Below are positions 24,465 to 36,371 of a stretch of DNA of 64,000 nucleotides, one piece after another. The notes beneath the pieces were generated by a model that ran no database searches, was not told the origin of the DNA, and worked only from the letters and a program-made list of their open reading frames with translations. The stretch is from positions 9,710,330 through 9,774,329 of the forward strand of contig NC_058150.1 of the NCBI RefSeq assembly GCF_011075055.1, given 5' to 3'. The position numbers and the translations under genes are program-made. The DNA comes from Mangifera indica. Its lineage: Eukaryota; Streptophyta; Magnoliopsida; Sapindales; Anacardiaceae. Position 1 is the stretch's first letter. Each line of letters starts with the position of its first letter.

Positions 24465-25985
24465 AAAACATAAGGGAAGGTTAGTGATTATATATTCCAA
24501 GCTATTTCTTTTGTTGTAAAATGATTAAAAAGAGTTTCACACTTGTCAAGCCTCTGAAAAATAAAACCAACCAAACAATATTCTACCTTGGCCAATTGTT
24601 AGAAAGAATGAAGAGGAAAATTTTTAGTAAGAGAAGGTCATTAGTTCAAATGAACCTTTCATGTGTAAAATGAACTAAAATCCACCTTTATATATTGGTA
24701 GGTTTAATTAACAATTTAATAATTGTTTCATGGCCAAATTCTTAATTTAAACAATAGTCATGCACATGTATCACATATATAAATTAGCCACCTTAATTTT
24801 TTCTTATAAAATTTTAACTCTTAAAGTATTACTTTTACACCTATATAACTCTTTATATGATTTTCCTTTTATTACCGTTTGGAAGATGCTAACCTACATC
24901 AGATAATCAATTCTCACTCTCAGAAATGCTTGTTTTTTGGTGTGACCTTTTAGGTTCACTGTGGCATAACTATGAGCCTTTTTCAGATGATCTAAAAAAC
25001 ATGTTCAAAAGCTTAACGACTATGGTAAACATCTAGTAATGTGTCATAGTCCTTAAACCATGATGAAGAAACACTTCATCGAACCTATTCTTCTGATCAT
25101 ACATTTCATGTAGGTGAGATCTTTTGGTTGTCTAATCCTAATTGAGTTTAGGCTTATGGTTCGTCAAAACTCTAATTTCAATAATCTACGAATCATCAAT
25201 TGATTTATTCAAAATGTGTCGTCACAAACATTTTTCGTATAACTTATGTTATACTTTGGCCAGAGATCTTGTTCTAATATTTATCGACATTTATTTAGGA
25301 ACTTAAAACCAGATTATTCTTAAGGTAGTGAATACTTTGACTCTGAATCCAATAACGCCAAGTCAATGGATACCTTTTTGGTCATCCTTCGTCTCTGTAT
25401 ACAAACAATGTATGACTAACTTACTTTATCATACGAAACATGACTAGCCCTATATTTATACACCATATGAATCACATACATCCGTATCGAATCTGACCAT
25501 GATATCTTAGATTTAAGGATTATATTGTACACTGGTACAATCATACGATAAGTTATTGACTATGATGCAATGATCATGTGACTTATTGCTATTGATCACG
25601 TTTGAAAACAATTCACTAATTATTAATCTATACTAATGCCCTGGTAACATGACCATTATCATCACTCGCACTAATATCATCTCAAGATATTCAACTGGAG
25701 ACATTGAGTATACCTATTATGTGACATTATTGCTTAATTAATGTTACATCCATATGGAACAATTTGATAGTTCAGTTTTGCTTATTAAATGAATTATCTA
25801 GATAGTTCACATACATACTTTATATTAAAGCAAAAGGAAGCAGTTTACATATATAAACCAAAAACACTTTCTTTTATTAAAAAATCATTATTACATATAT
25901 ACAAGATGAAATGTCATAAAACTGACAGCATAAATGGTTCATGGGCATACACTAATAAGAACAACATGATAACCATACTTAGTTA
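24465..25985. other. Unassigned repeat-like intergenic DNA
   Basis: No gene found. The 25130-25990 stretch has the feel of plant LTR or leader sequence (long AT-rich non-coding DNA with scattered direct phrases), but I find no ends, primer site or second copy in the window. The ORF-like run at 25789-25986 has no recognisable protein. Confidence 0.3.
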
Positions 25986-25989
25986 AATT

Positions 25990-26545
25990 AAAATATCATC
26001 AAATCGTCAAAAATCACATAACAAAATATAATCGACTTACCTTTCCAACGACGATCAAGCAAGTCTTTTCACAAATTACTAATGGCTCTTTGTGTTCCTT
26101 GACTTCAAAGTCCTTAAACTCCCTCAATTTTCTATCCAGTTTTTTAAATATAAAGTGAATTATGATAAGCCAAATGCCTTTCATTCTTTTATTTTTTCCA
26201 AAAATGCATAACACATTGTCATGTGCCATTATACACACAAGTGTGCCTACTATTACCCATTAATGATAATTTTTGAAATCAACATGAAACTTCTTTTTAT
26301 CTAAATTCAAATATATTGACTACGCACATGTGGTACTCCCCTATGCACAAGCATGTGTTTCTCTTAAACTTAGTCATTTTCATACACCTTGTGAGAAATG
26401 ACCATTCTACCCTTATCAACACACACACTGGCATTTAAACTCTCTCACACTACCATATACATCTAGAATCACATAAAAACAATATAATAAGTACTATAAG
26501 AGGCAAATGATGAAATTAACCTTGGACATACTTGTGGTTGTTACA
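25990..26545 (-). repeat. Chromovirus-like LTR fragment
   Basis: The right edge reads ACATACTTGTGGTTGTTACA, matching the outer ends at 7161-7178 and 13650-13672. The interior has the same order of phrases, including the cacac-rich palindromes, so it is the start of a minus-oriented LTR of the same family. Confidence 0.65.
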
Positions 26546-26599
26546 CTTTATGGTTAAGTGTTTGACATTGTTGAGCATTAGTGACTATCGAGATTTTTA

Positions 26600-26960
26600 T
26601 AGCTTTTCAATATTCCAAAGAGGAAATAAGAACATATCTCGATGGATTTCATTGTTTGGTTGTTAATGGTTAGAGGTAGATTTAATGCCTTATAGGTTAT
26701 AGTTGATAAATTAACCAAATGGCACATTTCATAGTAGTTAAGGATACCACTAGTACAAAGTAGTTGGATTAAATATATGTTTAGGAGATAGTTAGATTGC
26801 ATAGTGTACTCAAGACAATAGTATCAAACAAGGATACAAGATTTTTATCAACATTCTAACAAAGTTTGCTGAGGCCATTGGGTATGAGGTTAACATTTCA
26901 ATATAACCTACTATCTCCAAATTGATAGATAGATTGAGAGCATCAATGAAGTGATCATAG
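26600..26960 (+). pseudogene. Chromovirus-like integrase fragment, inverted relative to its LTR
   Basis: The plus strand reads SMDFIVW, then RGRFNAL, IVDKLTKWH, a stop-broken stretch and RIQDFYQHSNKVC, matching the integrase core around the first catalytic Asp and beyond, with many stops. It lies beside a minus-oriented LTR, where integrase should also be on the minus strand. Inversion or nesting must have happened. Confidence 0.55.
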
Positions 26961-27973
26961 ATATGTTGAGGGTGTGTTACTTGAATAAAAGGATGAGTTG
27001 GATATGACATTATGTAAAAACCTATAATTATACGGGCCTTGGGCACGACATGATCGGTAACCTCAGTAGGTTGCATCACAGTAGGTCTGACCTAGCATAA
27101 CATGACTTATTACCATGTTTATATACGAGTTAATATGTTATAAAATTTAACTATAAGAAATATTATGGTGGTAATTATACCAAAGAGCAAAACATAAAAT
27201 CCTATAAGGACCCGATAAGCCTGAACAATATAATGGACCAAAGAGACATACAAGGATGACTCATGATATATGATAATCCCAAACCAAGATGGATCCAACT
27301 AGGATTCAAAAAAAAAAAAAAAACAATGAGAACCTATATAGTTCCAATGGCATAGGACCTCTAAATGATAACCTAGTAAAGGCATGCTTGTAAGGTTGGA
27401 TTCACTTTAGACTGAGCCCAAATAAGGCTCAATTTCATATTAGTTTGAATTCAAAAGAGTCAATTTAAGACCGATTTAAAATCGATAAGTAAAAACTCAA
27501 ACTCGACTAGAAAATAATTTAACTTATGATTGTATTTTAGCTAGATGAAATTTGAATGTTCGAATCAATTTCTACTTGGTCTGTTAATGACATGAACTCA
27601 GTCATTTGTTTGAACTTGAGTAATTTTGTCTGAATCAAATCCAAAGTGGATTTGCACACGCATACTCTTTACACTCTAAAACCTTTTTAAGTTTTAACAA
27701 AGCAAGCAAGCACATGAATGCTAGCTAAAATTACTGTTTTGGCCTTTATGTCTTAAAATTTAGAAAACACACATCTACCATCAGGATTAATGTCAAGCAT
27801 GATTGGCCATGAGTTTTCAACATCAACAAGAAAAAATTTCCATAAATCCCCAAACTTTTAATAAATGATAAAATTCTTCTCAAAATCTTGAAATTAAATT
27901 ATCCATGCAAAAATTTCAATTATCCCTCATTGCATATAATTATTACAATAAACTTGTCATTCTGCATATTGGG
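26961..27973. other. Intergenic DNA without recognisable features
   Basis: No gene or repeat end seen. It includes an A-homopolymer of about 17 bases near 27308-27325. Confidence 0.4.
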
Positions 27974-28269
27974 TAGAGGTGACAAGGGTTTAGGTCAGCC
28001 CTTTTTTAGCTTAACTTGTTGGTGGCATAGCCCACTACTATAGTGGCTCATGCTTGGGCCTAGTCTTTTTTTTTTTTGTACAGTCAAATTCTCATATTTT
28101 GAAAATTAAAATAATTATTTTATGAGTTAACTCGATAAAGGCCTGATATGGCATGACTTGGTTATTCTAGGTTGTGCTATGAGCTTTCATTTTTTAGGTC
28201 CACACAGGCAATCCAACCTATTAACACAACAAGCCATGTTGTTATCGGCATGACTCATTGACACCTTTG
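27974..28269. mobile_element. hAT-type MITE (296 bp)
   Basis: The left end starts TAGAGGTGACAAGGGT and the right end, read inverted, starts CAAAGGTGTCAATGAG, an imperfect terminal inverted repeat of the hAT kind. The flanks are ATATTGGG and ATACTGGG, an 8-bp target duplication with one mismatch. It has no coding capacity and a T-homopolymer near 28067-28078. Confidence 0.7.
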
Positions 28270-28504
28270 ATACTGGGTAAAAAATATACGAATTGGATGT
28301 ACTTAACTATTAACCACTGGATTTGTCCATACATATCCAATCAATCAACCTAATAAAAACAAACATAAAGAAATGGTAGAATTTTAAATTAAGAGCTTGA
28401 TTTTGGTTTTTGAGTTCATAGGGTTATAATTTAGTTTATAGTTTTGTTGGAATAGTGGAGATAAATTCGTCATTATATTTAATTACATTATTTAGTTACA
28501 TTAA

Positions 28505-29618
28505 TGTTGGACCTTTAGGTGTTTTGATTATGCCAAAATTAAGTTTAAAGTTGTTAATTAATATTTAATGAGCTATTTGAGTCCATGATATAAAATTCTT
28601 ATAATTGAAAGATAGGCAAAATTTATGCTTTCAATTTTTCAAATGCGGGATGCATATCCTTAAATGTAAGACACTAGTTCCTTTGCTTGTCTCATACCTA
28701 TCCTTGCAAGTTTGGAGCTCTAGAGAATTTTTGCCAAATGAATAGGGACGCCTATCCCTATGATTGGAACACCCATCCCTATGATTGGGATGCCTATCCC
28801 CTTTCATAGGATGTTCATCCTTTCACATTTGAAGTATTCTGAAATTCTGAAGGTGCAAGGTAGGATGCTTATCCCAAAAAAAAAAAGCACCCATTCTTTG
28901 AGTTGTGTATTTCAAAAATTTGATCGTTGGATGTCTGATTGAAAGTTGGCAAGTTAGAATGTGTAAAAGCATTCCCATCCCTCAAATAGGACACCTATCC
29001 CATCATGTTTTCAAAGCTAAAACATCATTATCGAAGCTCAGCGAATACAGTATCGCTGTCGATGGTTATTTGAACCATTTTAGCCATCCAAGACTATAAA
29101 TTGAAGACTTTGATGGGGAATAGGTTAGAGAATACTAATGTAAAATCTTGTACTCATTTCTTTTCCAAAATTCTCTCCAAAAGCTTATAGCTCATATCAT
29201 TGAGAGACATCTTACACTTATTCTTTGTATTAGCTTTTGTAGAGGCACTTAAATCTAAATTTTCTATAATCAAACTCTTGTGAGTGAAATCCTGAATAAA
29301 CTATTGTTGTGGATGCAGTCTCGGATAACTAATGTACATGGATGAAATCTGGAGGCTTGAAAGAGAAAGCTCTGAACCACTATAAACTCATAAGCATTTC
29401 TATCTCTCTCTCTTTACTTTATGTTTTACTTGAGTGTTGAATGATTTGATAAGTTATTGAGTATTATTTTTGCTTAATTGATTGTGAATATTGTTGAGTC
29501 AATTGTGTGATTGTGTTTTATTGCACATTTTATCTAAAAGGATTTTATTTGGCTTAAAGTTTCTTAAATAATCCTATTCACCTTCCTCTAGAATTATTAG
29601 CCATTTGGGGTTTTTGCA
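28505..29618 (+). repeat. 5' LTR of copia-related copy B
   Basis: Starts TGTTGGACCTTTAGGTG and ends GGGGTTTTTGCA. Around 28740-28830 a tandem-like array of a unit near gggatgcctatccctatgat is repeated about four times. Confidence 0.85.
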
Positions 29619-29685
29619 ATTGGTATCCAAGCTGGGACTCTAGGTTGTAAAATCTAATAATTTTTAGAGTTTAAGATCATTTAGA

Positions 29686-31301
29686 ATGGCTAGCACATCT
29701 ACCCTGGTTTTTAGTAAAGTACATAATATTACAAGGCCACCATTGTTTTGTGGGTCAAACTACACTAAATGGAAAATTAAGATGAAACTTCACATTCAAT
29801 CCATAAATAATAAGTTATGGAAAATAATTGAAAGTGGTGACTTTGTGTTAAGGGACTTTAGAACAAACTTGTTTAAAAATGAAGAATATTTTAATGAGGA
29901 AGATGAAAAATTGATGAGTTTAAATACAAGGGCTATGAATATGTTGTTTTGTGCGTTAGACTCAATCGAATTTAATCGTATTTTCTCATGTGATTCAACT
30001 CAAGAGATGTGAATTATCCTTTAAATCACTTATGAAGGTACAAGTCAAGTGAAGGAGTCCAAAATCGAACCTCTTTTAGGAATATGAGTTGTTCAAAATG
30101 AAGTTAAAAGAAGATATACCCAACATTTTCAAAGGGTTCTCAAACTTGGTAAATGATTTTAGAGGACTTGAAAAGAAGTTTGAGACCATTGAACTAGTCA
30201 CAAAGATTCTTCAGTTATCGCCAAAATCATGGAGCATGAAAGTGACCATTATTGAAGAATCAAAAGACTTGAGCAAAATGGGCATGGAATCGCTTATTGG
30301 AAGCTTATTGACATTTTAGATAAAGAAAAACCCCAAGGAGAAGACTAAACCAAAAAGGAATATTGCCTTGAAGATAAAAAATGATAATGATGATTCTTCA
30401 ACGAATAAAGAAGATGTGAATCTTCTTGCAAGGAAATTCAAAAAATTTATTTCAATAAGTGAAGACAAGAACTTCTCCAAATCAAAATACAAGGAGGATA
30501 GTATCAATAAAGTTATATGTTATGAATGCAGGAGGCTTGGTCATATCCGATAGAAGTGTCCTAAACTCATAAAGAGGAGGAAGGAGAAGAAGCTTAAAAA
30601 GAAGGTGTTTTCAACGACTTGGAGAAGAAACAATAATTCAAGTGATGAAAGTGAATTAGAGCACGATAAAGTCAATCTATGCTTTATGGCCATAAGCGAA
30701 TTAGAGGAAAAGAGTAACAACTCCAACTCTAACTCTTACTCTTTTAGTGAATTGTAAGAAACATTTAATTGTCTCATGGATGAATACAAATGCATGTGTG
30801 CTAAAAATATATCATTGAGAAAACAATTGATGTGTATTAAAAATGATTATGAAAATCTCATGAATGTGCATGCTAAGATAAAGAAAGAACTTGAATTAGC
30901 TAAGAATGAAAAGATTTTAGCATCAAATGAGTTAGAAAAGCTTAAAAGTAAAAATGATGCATTACATGTGAAAATATATAACTCAAATGAGATTTTGGAT
31001 AAATTCAAAATAGACATAAAAAGATTAGATGAGATGTTTGCATCTCAAAGGTATGCATTAAACAAAGAAGACCTAGGTTATAATAGAAATAATCCTTTTA
31101 TAAGATCATATAAGGCATTAAAGAATGCTCATTCATTGTATTTAAAATATAAATTTTGTGCTTTTCTCAGTCATAATGTTGGAAAGTGTCCAATAAGGAA
31201 TGACAAACTATTTAAAATAAAAAAGGGTTTTGATTTCTAAAGGGGCATTGAAGACTAACCTTGACAGATCTAAAACCATTTGGGAACCAAAGAAGTCTTA
31301 A
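29686..31301 (+). pseudogene. Copia-type gag with two zinc knuckles, copy B
   Basis: The best preserved gag of this family. It starts MASTSTLVFSKVHNITRPP, continues FCGSNYTKWKIKMKLHIQ (UBN2-type gag), then a knuckle CYECRRLGHIR broken by a stop at 30551-30553. A long charged coiled-coil-like stretch follows (30776-31060), then a second knuckle CAFLSHNVGKC preceded by a Tyr where the first Cys should be (YKFC). It ends IWEPKKS with TAA at 31299-31301. Frames change at several points. No pol follows. It would form particles in an active element; this copy cannot. Confidence 0.8.
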
Positions 31302-31552
31302 ATGTCCTTGTAGGTGTGCCTTGTAGCATTGGAATCAAATGTTGCAAAATGAATAGTTATGCAAGACACATATCCAGGTAATGGAGATGAGAGCTCTAAG
31401 GTACTTTGAAAGTTATAATTTTTTTCAAGATGAGAGCTTAAGGTGTCAAGTAAGTACATAAATTTTTCTCTTAGTTCAATAACTATATGAGTATGATTGT
31501 TGATTGGTTGTTTGAATATGTGTATTTAAGATTGGTTGATTGATTGAAATTA

Positions 31553-32280
31553 AAAGAGGATGCCTATCTCTCAAAATAAGACACTTGTCCCATTGTGTTT
31601 TTTAGGCTAAAATATCATTATCGAAGCTCAATAGATACATTATCCCAACCAACAATCATTTAAGCCATTCTAACCATCCAAGACTATAAATTGAAGACTC
31701 TTTGATGTGAATAGGTTAGAGAATACTAATATAAAATCTTATACTCTTTTCTTCTCCAAAATTCTCTCTAAAAACTTACAACTCATATCATTGAACGACA
31801 CTATGCATTTATTCTTTGTATTAACTTTTGTAGAGGCACTTACATCTAAATTTTTTTATACTCAAACTCTTGTGGGCAACATTAAGAATAAATGATTGTT
31901 GTGGGCATAATCCTAGATAACTAGTGTACATGGATAAAATCCCAAATAATTATTGTAAAAGGACTATATCTTTACAAGTGGAACTTCAAGCAATTTGCTT
32001 AAATAAATGAATGTAGAAGGCTTAAAAGCAAAAACTCTGAATCACTATAAACGCATGACATTTCTATCCCCCTCTCTTTAATTTATGTTTTACTTAAGTG
32101 TTGAATGATTTGATAAGTTATTGAGTATTGTTTTTTGTTTAATTGATTGTAAATATTATTGAATCAATTGTGTGATTGTGTTTAATTACACATTTTGTCT
32201 AAAAGATTTTATTTGACCTAAAGTTTTTTAAATAATCATATTCACTATTTCTAGAATTATTAACCATTTAAGGTTTTTTA
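31553..32280 (+). repeat. Truncated 3' LTR of copia-related copy B
   Basis: Matches the second part of the 5' LTR (from about 28970 on), sharing ATCATTATCGAAGCTCA and GAATTATTAACCATTT. The end reads GGTTTTTTA instead of TTTTTGCA and is followed by the ATTAA duplication. Confidence 0.8.
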
Positions 32281-32434
32281 ATTAATATAATTTTAGAATT
32301 GGTGATTATTTTTACATCCACCCTTTCAAAATTTGATTTTTTATTGGTTATATTTTGTATAATACAAAGGATGTTGATAGAGGAGGTGGATCATAAGATA
32401 TAAGGTAATATTACCGTATGGTAATTACCGAGAC

Positions 32435-33539
32435 TAGAGGTGGATTCAAATTGAATCGGCTTCAAACATGGGTTGGCTCGAGTTTGGCTCGAGAAGTTTT
32501 GAAGGGCACTTGAGTTCGTTGAGCCAATCCAAAGAAAATTGCGAGTTCAACTCAAAAAATAAAATGAGATTCGTGGCTTGATTCAAGTTCGTAACTCGAA
32601 TATACAGCTAAAGTTTGTGACAACAATTCATAGCTTGAATTTAAAAACTTGTTTTTTGTTACTTTTAAACCCAAATTTGATTTGCAGGACACATAAACAA
32701 ATGCTCAAAATGTTCATATTCATGAAGCCAAAAAATTTAATTGGCAAAAATATAAATGGAATCATGAAAAAAACAAAAATAATATATCATGTACACAGGG
32801 TATCTAAATCATCTAACAACCAACCAACATCTTATAGCTAACCACCAAACTTATAAACAATCAAACAAACTCTGATATAAATCTCTAATGAATTAATTAA
32901 CGAATAAAAATATTAGAGCTTCAATTAGATTTGTTATTGTTGAAAATGAAAATACGATGCATTGTACCCATCAATGACAACAAGACAGATGCATGATAGG
33001 AATAATGGTCGGTTGAGATGAAATTTGAATGATTGTAACGACTATCATTCTAGTGAGACAATGTGATAAAAAATATAAAGAAAAAGAGAGATCAAGGTGG
33101 ATTTATAATTGTTTACTTGTTTTGAGTCTCAAAATGATGATGTTTGAAGATAAGAAATGACAGTGGAAGAAGTTAAGATATTTGTGGGTGTTTTTGAAAA
33201 TAAGAAATGACAGTGGAAAAAGTTGAGATTTTGTGTGTGAAGAGTGAAGACAAAACAAGAGAAAAAATGTCAGGGTATATATTTATAATAATGACTTTTT
33301 ATAGTCTTTCAAACCGACTCTAACGAGTCATGACTCTACTCAGATTGAGTCGAGTTAATAGTTACTCACAAATTGTTTCAAACCGAACCTTATTTAATTC
33401 AAATTTGGTCCATTTTCCAGCTGAACCATATATTGTGGTTTGGATTAGATTTAAACTCATAAAAAATAAATTTAAACCAAACTAAACTAAGTTGAGCCGG
33501 TTTCCAAGATCAAGCCGATTTGGCTCATATCCAGGGCTA
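32435..33539. mobile_element. Non-autonomous hAT-type element (1105 bp)
   Basis: The left end reads TAGAGGTGGATTCAAATTGA and the inverted right end TAGCCCTGGATATGAGCC; both continue into AATCGGCTT, giving an imperfect terminal inverted repeat of about 28 bp. The flanks are ACCGAGAC (32427-32434) and ACCGGGAC (33540-33547): an 8-bp target duplication with one mismatch, typical of hAT. The subterminal DNA is rich in GAGTT/GGCTCGAG phrases. No transposase is encoded; the open frame at 32578-32841 resembles nothing known. It lies just upstream of the PTI1-like gene's leader. Confidence 0.8.
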
Positions 33540-34929
33540 ACCGGGACAAGTTTCTTTCGAGAGAAGGGGAAAAAGAACCTCCGAAGAAATTAGAAAAGCC
33601 GCGTTGTAGCCTCTCTGTCTCTTCCAAAAATTCATCTCTTTTTTAAATAGCAAAGCAACCCACCCGTCACTCTCTGTCTCTTTCTCTTTTGGCAAATCAA
33701 AACAGATATACACATTCAAAACCAAAGCTAGCTCTCTCTCTGATTAAACTTCCTTGCTAGTTTTTTATAGCCCAGATAATTCAGGTACGCTTTCCCTTTC
33801 ACTTCGCTTAAGATCTATGTCTCCTTTTTCTTTAACATATCTGTCTTTCTTTCTTTTATTTCCCTCTTCCCCCTTTTTTTGGGTTGTGTTCTCCCTTCCT
33901 TTTCCCGCATCTTTTGTTTTCTCATCTGGGGAGATAGGATTCATCCTTTTCATTGTCCCCAATTCCGTTGGGGGACCTGATTGTTGTGTGTTTTGTGTGT
34001 GTGCGTGTTTTTCCTTTTTTAATCTTTGGTTTGGGTCGACTGCCGATGGACTGTGATTGTCAACGGCGTGGTTTAGGGGTAAGAATTAATGGTTTTTTTG
34101 TTTTAATTTGTGGAAATGAATTGAATTTATACCATTAATTTGGGGGATAGTTAACGGGTCTCTGTTTTTTTTTTTTTTTTAAAATAATTCAATGTGTGTA
34201 ATGACTTGGGTTTTTACCCTGAAATGTAAAGTTCAGGGTTAAGAATTGATGGCTTTTTTGGTTAATTTGTGGCATTGAATTGAATTTATGCCATTAAAAT
34301 TGGGGAGAATCAATGGGTTTCTGTTATTTATTTATTTTTTGTTTTGATTTATGCAGTGAATTGGGCTTTAACGCCGTGTTGTTTGAATTTTGCCTTTGAT
34401 TGAGATGCTCAAAAATCGAGTTTCATATGATTATTCAGTTGAATTAATCTCTTACGTTTGATATTATTCCCCAATCAATTTCAGTAAATGTATATAAGTT
34501 TGAATGATTATCTACATTTTGTTGTTTTATCTTATGCAAGTTTTACATTGTTGTTAATGATTAACTATGACCTCAATTTCAATGTTGGTGTATTAGGAAA
34601 CTAATAGTTTAAATGGTAAATGGTAAATGGTCGTTCCAAAATAATATTTTCTTTTGTAATTTGGTTGGGGCCTATTAGCTGTGAAGGGTAGTCATAACAA
34701 TCCTAATGGAATAATTTAATATTTATTTTATGGAATTTACTTTTTATTCTATATTTTATTGTGGAACTTTTGGAATTCTTCTTTGATGTTTGCGGAGTTT
34801 TTTAGGTGTTTCTGTTGAATTACTGCTAATATATATGGCTATGCAGGCACATGTAGCACCTCCTCCTGGTTACTTGTACGTTTGGTGAATAGTCCTGAAT
34901 GCAATCACGATTTGAAGAAGAAAGTGAGG
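33540..34929 (+). promoter_or_regulatory. Proximal promoter, 5'UTR and 5'UTR intron of the PTI1-like gene
   Basis: A TTTAAATAG box near 33643-33651 and a CT-rich leader with TCTCTCTCTCTG runs (33730-33745) suggest transcription starts around 33670. A leader intron fits from GT at 33785 (TTCAG/GTACGC) to AG at 34846 (TATGCAG/GCACATG). The second leader exon carries the start codon at 34930. The hAT element ends 33539, so nearly all DNA upstream of this is transposon. Start site and TATA are inferred. Confidence 0.6.
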
Positions 34930-34964
34930 ATGCGCCGGTGGCTTTGCTGTACTTGTCAAGTTGA
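34899..34964 (+). other. Upstream ORF overlapping the PTI1-like start codon
   Basis: An ATG at 34899 opens a 21-codon frame ([20 protein letters not shown] then S and TGA) that runs over the kinase ATG at 34930 in another frame and ends at 34964. It is the first ATG in the second leader exon, so it could lower kinase translation. Whether it is used is unknown. Confidence 0.55.
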
Positions 34965-36331
34965 GGAGTCTTACTCACCACATGAAAACGAGCGATTGAA
35001 AAAAAGCCCAAAGGATTATCAAGATGGTATGCGTTAGTTTTGAAGTCTCATTTTATATTCACCTTTATAGTTCCTATAACTAGATTTAAAAAAAAAACAG
35101 TATGTCTATTGATTGGTATTTGAGGCTGTTTGAAATAATAATGTTTGGTTCCATTTTATTTTTTTTGTGCATATCATGTCTATTCTGTTGATTCCTCCAT
35201 AGTTACTGTTTTAAATAAATTTTTGAAAAATCTGAATATGGAATTGGCACACATCATGATGTTTCCGTACTGAATATGCGGTGTTTCCCATACAAAGAGA
35301 TCACAATTTCATCTAGAATTGTATTAGGGTTTGACATACTGACTATGTAGTGTTTGCCACACACCATGGTGTTACTGCCAAACCAAAATCCTATATTGGC
35401 TCTATTTGCGAGTTTAAATGGACACTTTGAAGATCAAAATTATTTTTTATTTGCAAATACAATTACAATTGAAAGAATATCAGTTGATAAACTAACAGAG
35501 GTTCAGAATGAAGAAGTATGTTCTATACAAATTACTGAGTTTTTACTGTATGTTTTGGAAGCATATTGGTTCATCTTCAACTTGTGATAGAAAAGTCTGG
35601 ATTTTCTGTCCAGCTTGTTTGTGGTGGCTTCTTTATTTGTATTTTCCATAAATTAATTCTTGATCTGTTTGTGACAGTCACTGATCACCTTTAGTTAAAT
35701 TGTTCACTTTTTACTTAGAAGTTTGACTGAGCATACATTTAATCGGATGATTATAATGTTCAAATGTTATGCTAATGCTATCTTAGCAAATTGCTAGAGA
35801 GAAATTGGTGAAGATGATAGCTATTTTGACATATATATTGGTGTTCTTATCAAAGGATGTTTGGAGTGAGTTATTTATGCTAACTATAGTTTTTTAAAGT
35901 AATCAACTGGTTGATCTTTTTCTGCTTCCTCACTTGAATATGCTAGTCATTTGTGAGAACTTAACTGAGAAGATGTCCTATTTTCGTTGCAGGAAAATGG
36001 AAATCACATGGATTATTTGTTGGGTTAGATTTAATTTTTTTAGTTGAGTAGAAGGCTTCTTTAAATTCTATCAGTGATGAATGGTTGGTTTAAATCTGTA
36101 TATGTGTATATAATCTTTTTGTTTTTTATGAGGAAATTTTCTATAGATGTTATTGTTCACCCTTCTAAATTTTCCTAGATGATTTTTTCCTATGTATGTT
36201 GTAAAAGTATCTAAAATTCAGAATATATTCTTATTTATATACTGATAGCTGAAGTTACTGTGAATGAATAGAAATTAGTTTTAAGAGACAGTCTTGAATC
36301 GCCAATCACATCTTGGATTCTCATACTTTTC

Positions 36332-36371
<40 letters not shown>

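Larger units (their letters stand above)
28505..32280 (+). mobile_element. Pol-less Ty1/copia-related element, copy B
   Basis: LTR (28505-29618), primer site from 29622, gag (29686-31301), a short non-coding interior and a 5'-truncated 3' LTR (about 31553-32280). The flanking pentamers are both ATTAA (28500-28504 and 32281-32285), a perfect target duplication that confirms both outer ends. An internal deletion removed the end of the interior and the first part of the 3' LTR. Copy A at 18946-24464 is its relative. Confidence 0.87.

Noticed and set aside
26578..27079. Two minus-strand frames of 74 and 89 codons
   Set aside because: They are antisense to an integrase fragment on the plus strand and have no meaningful content.
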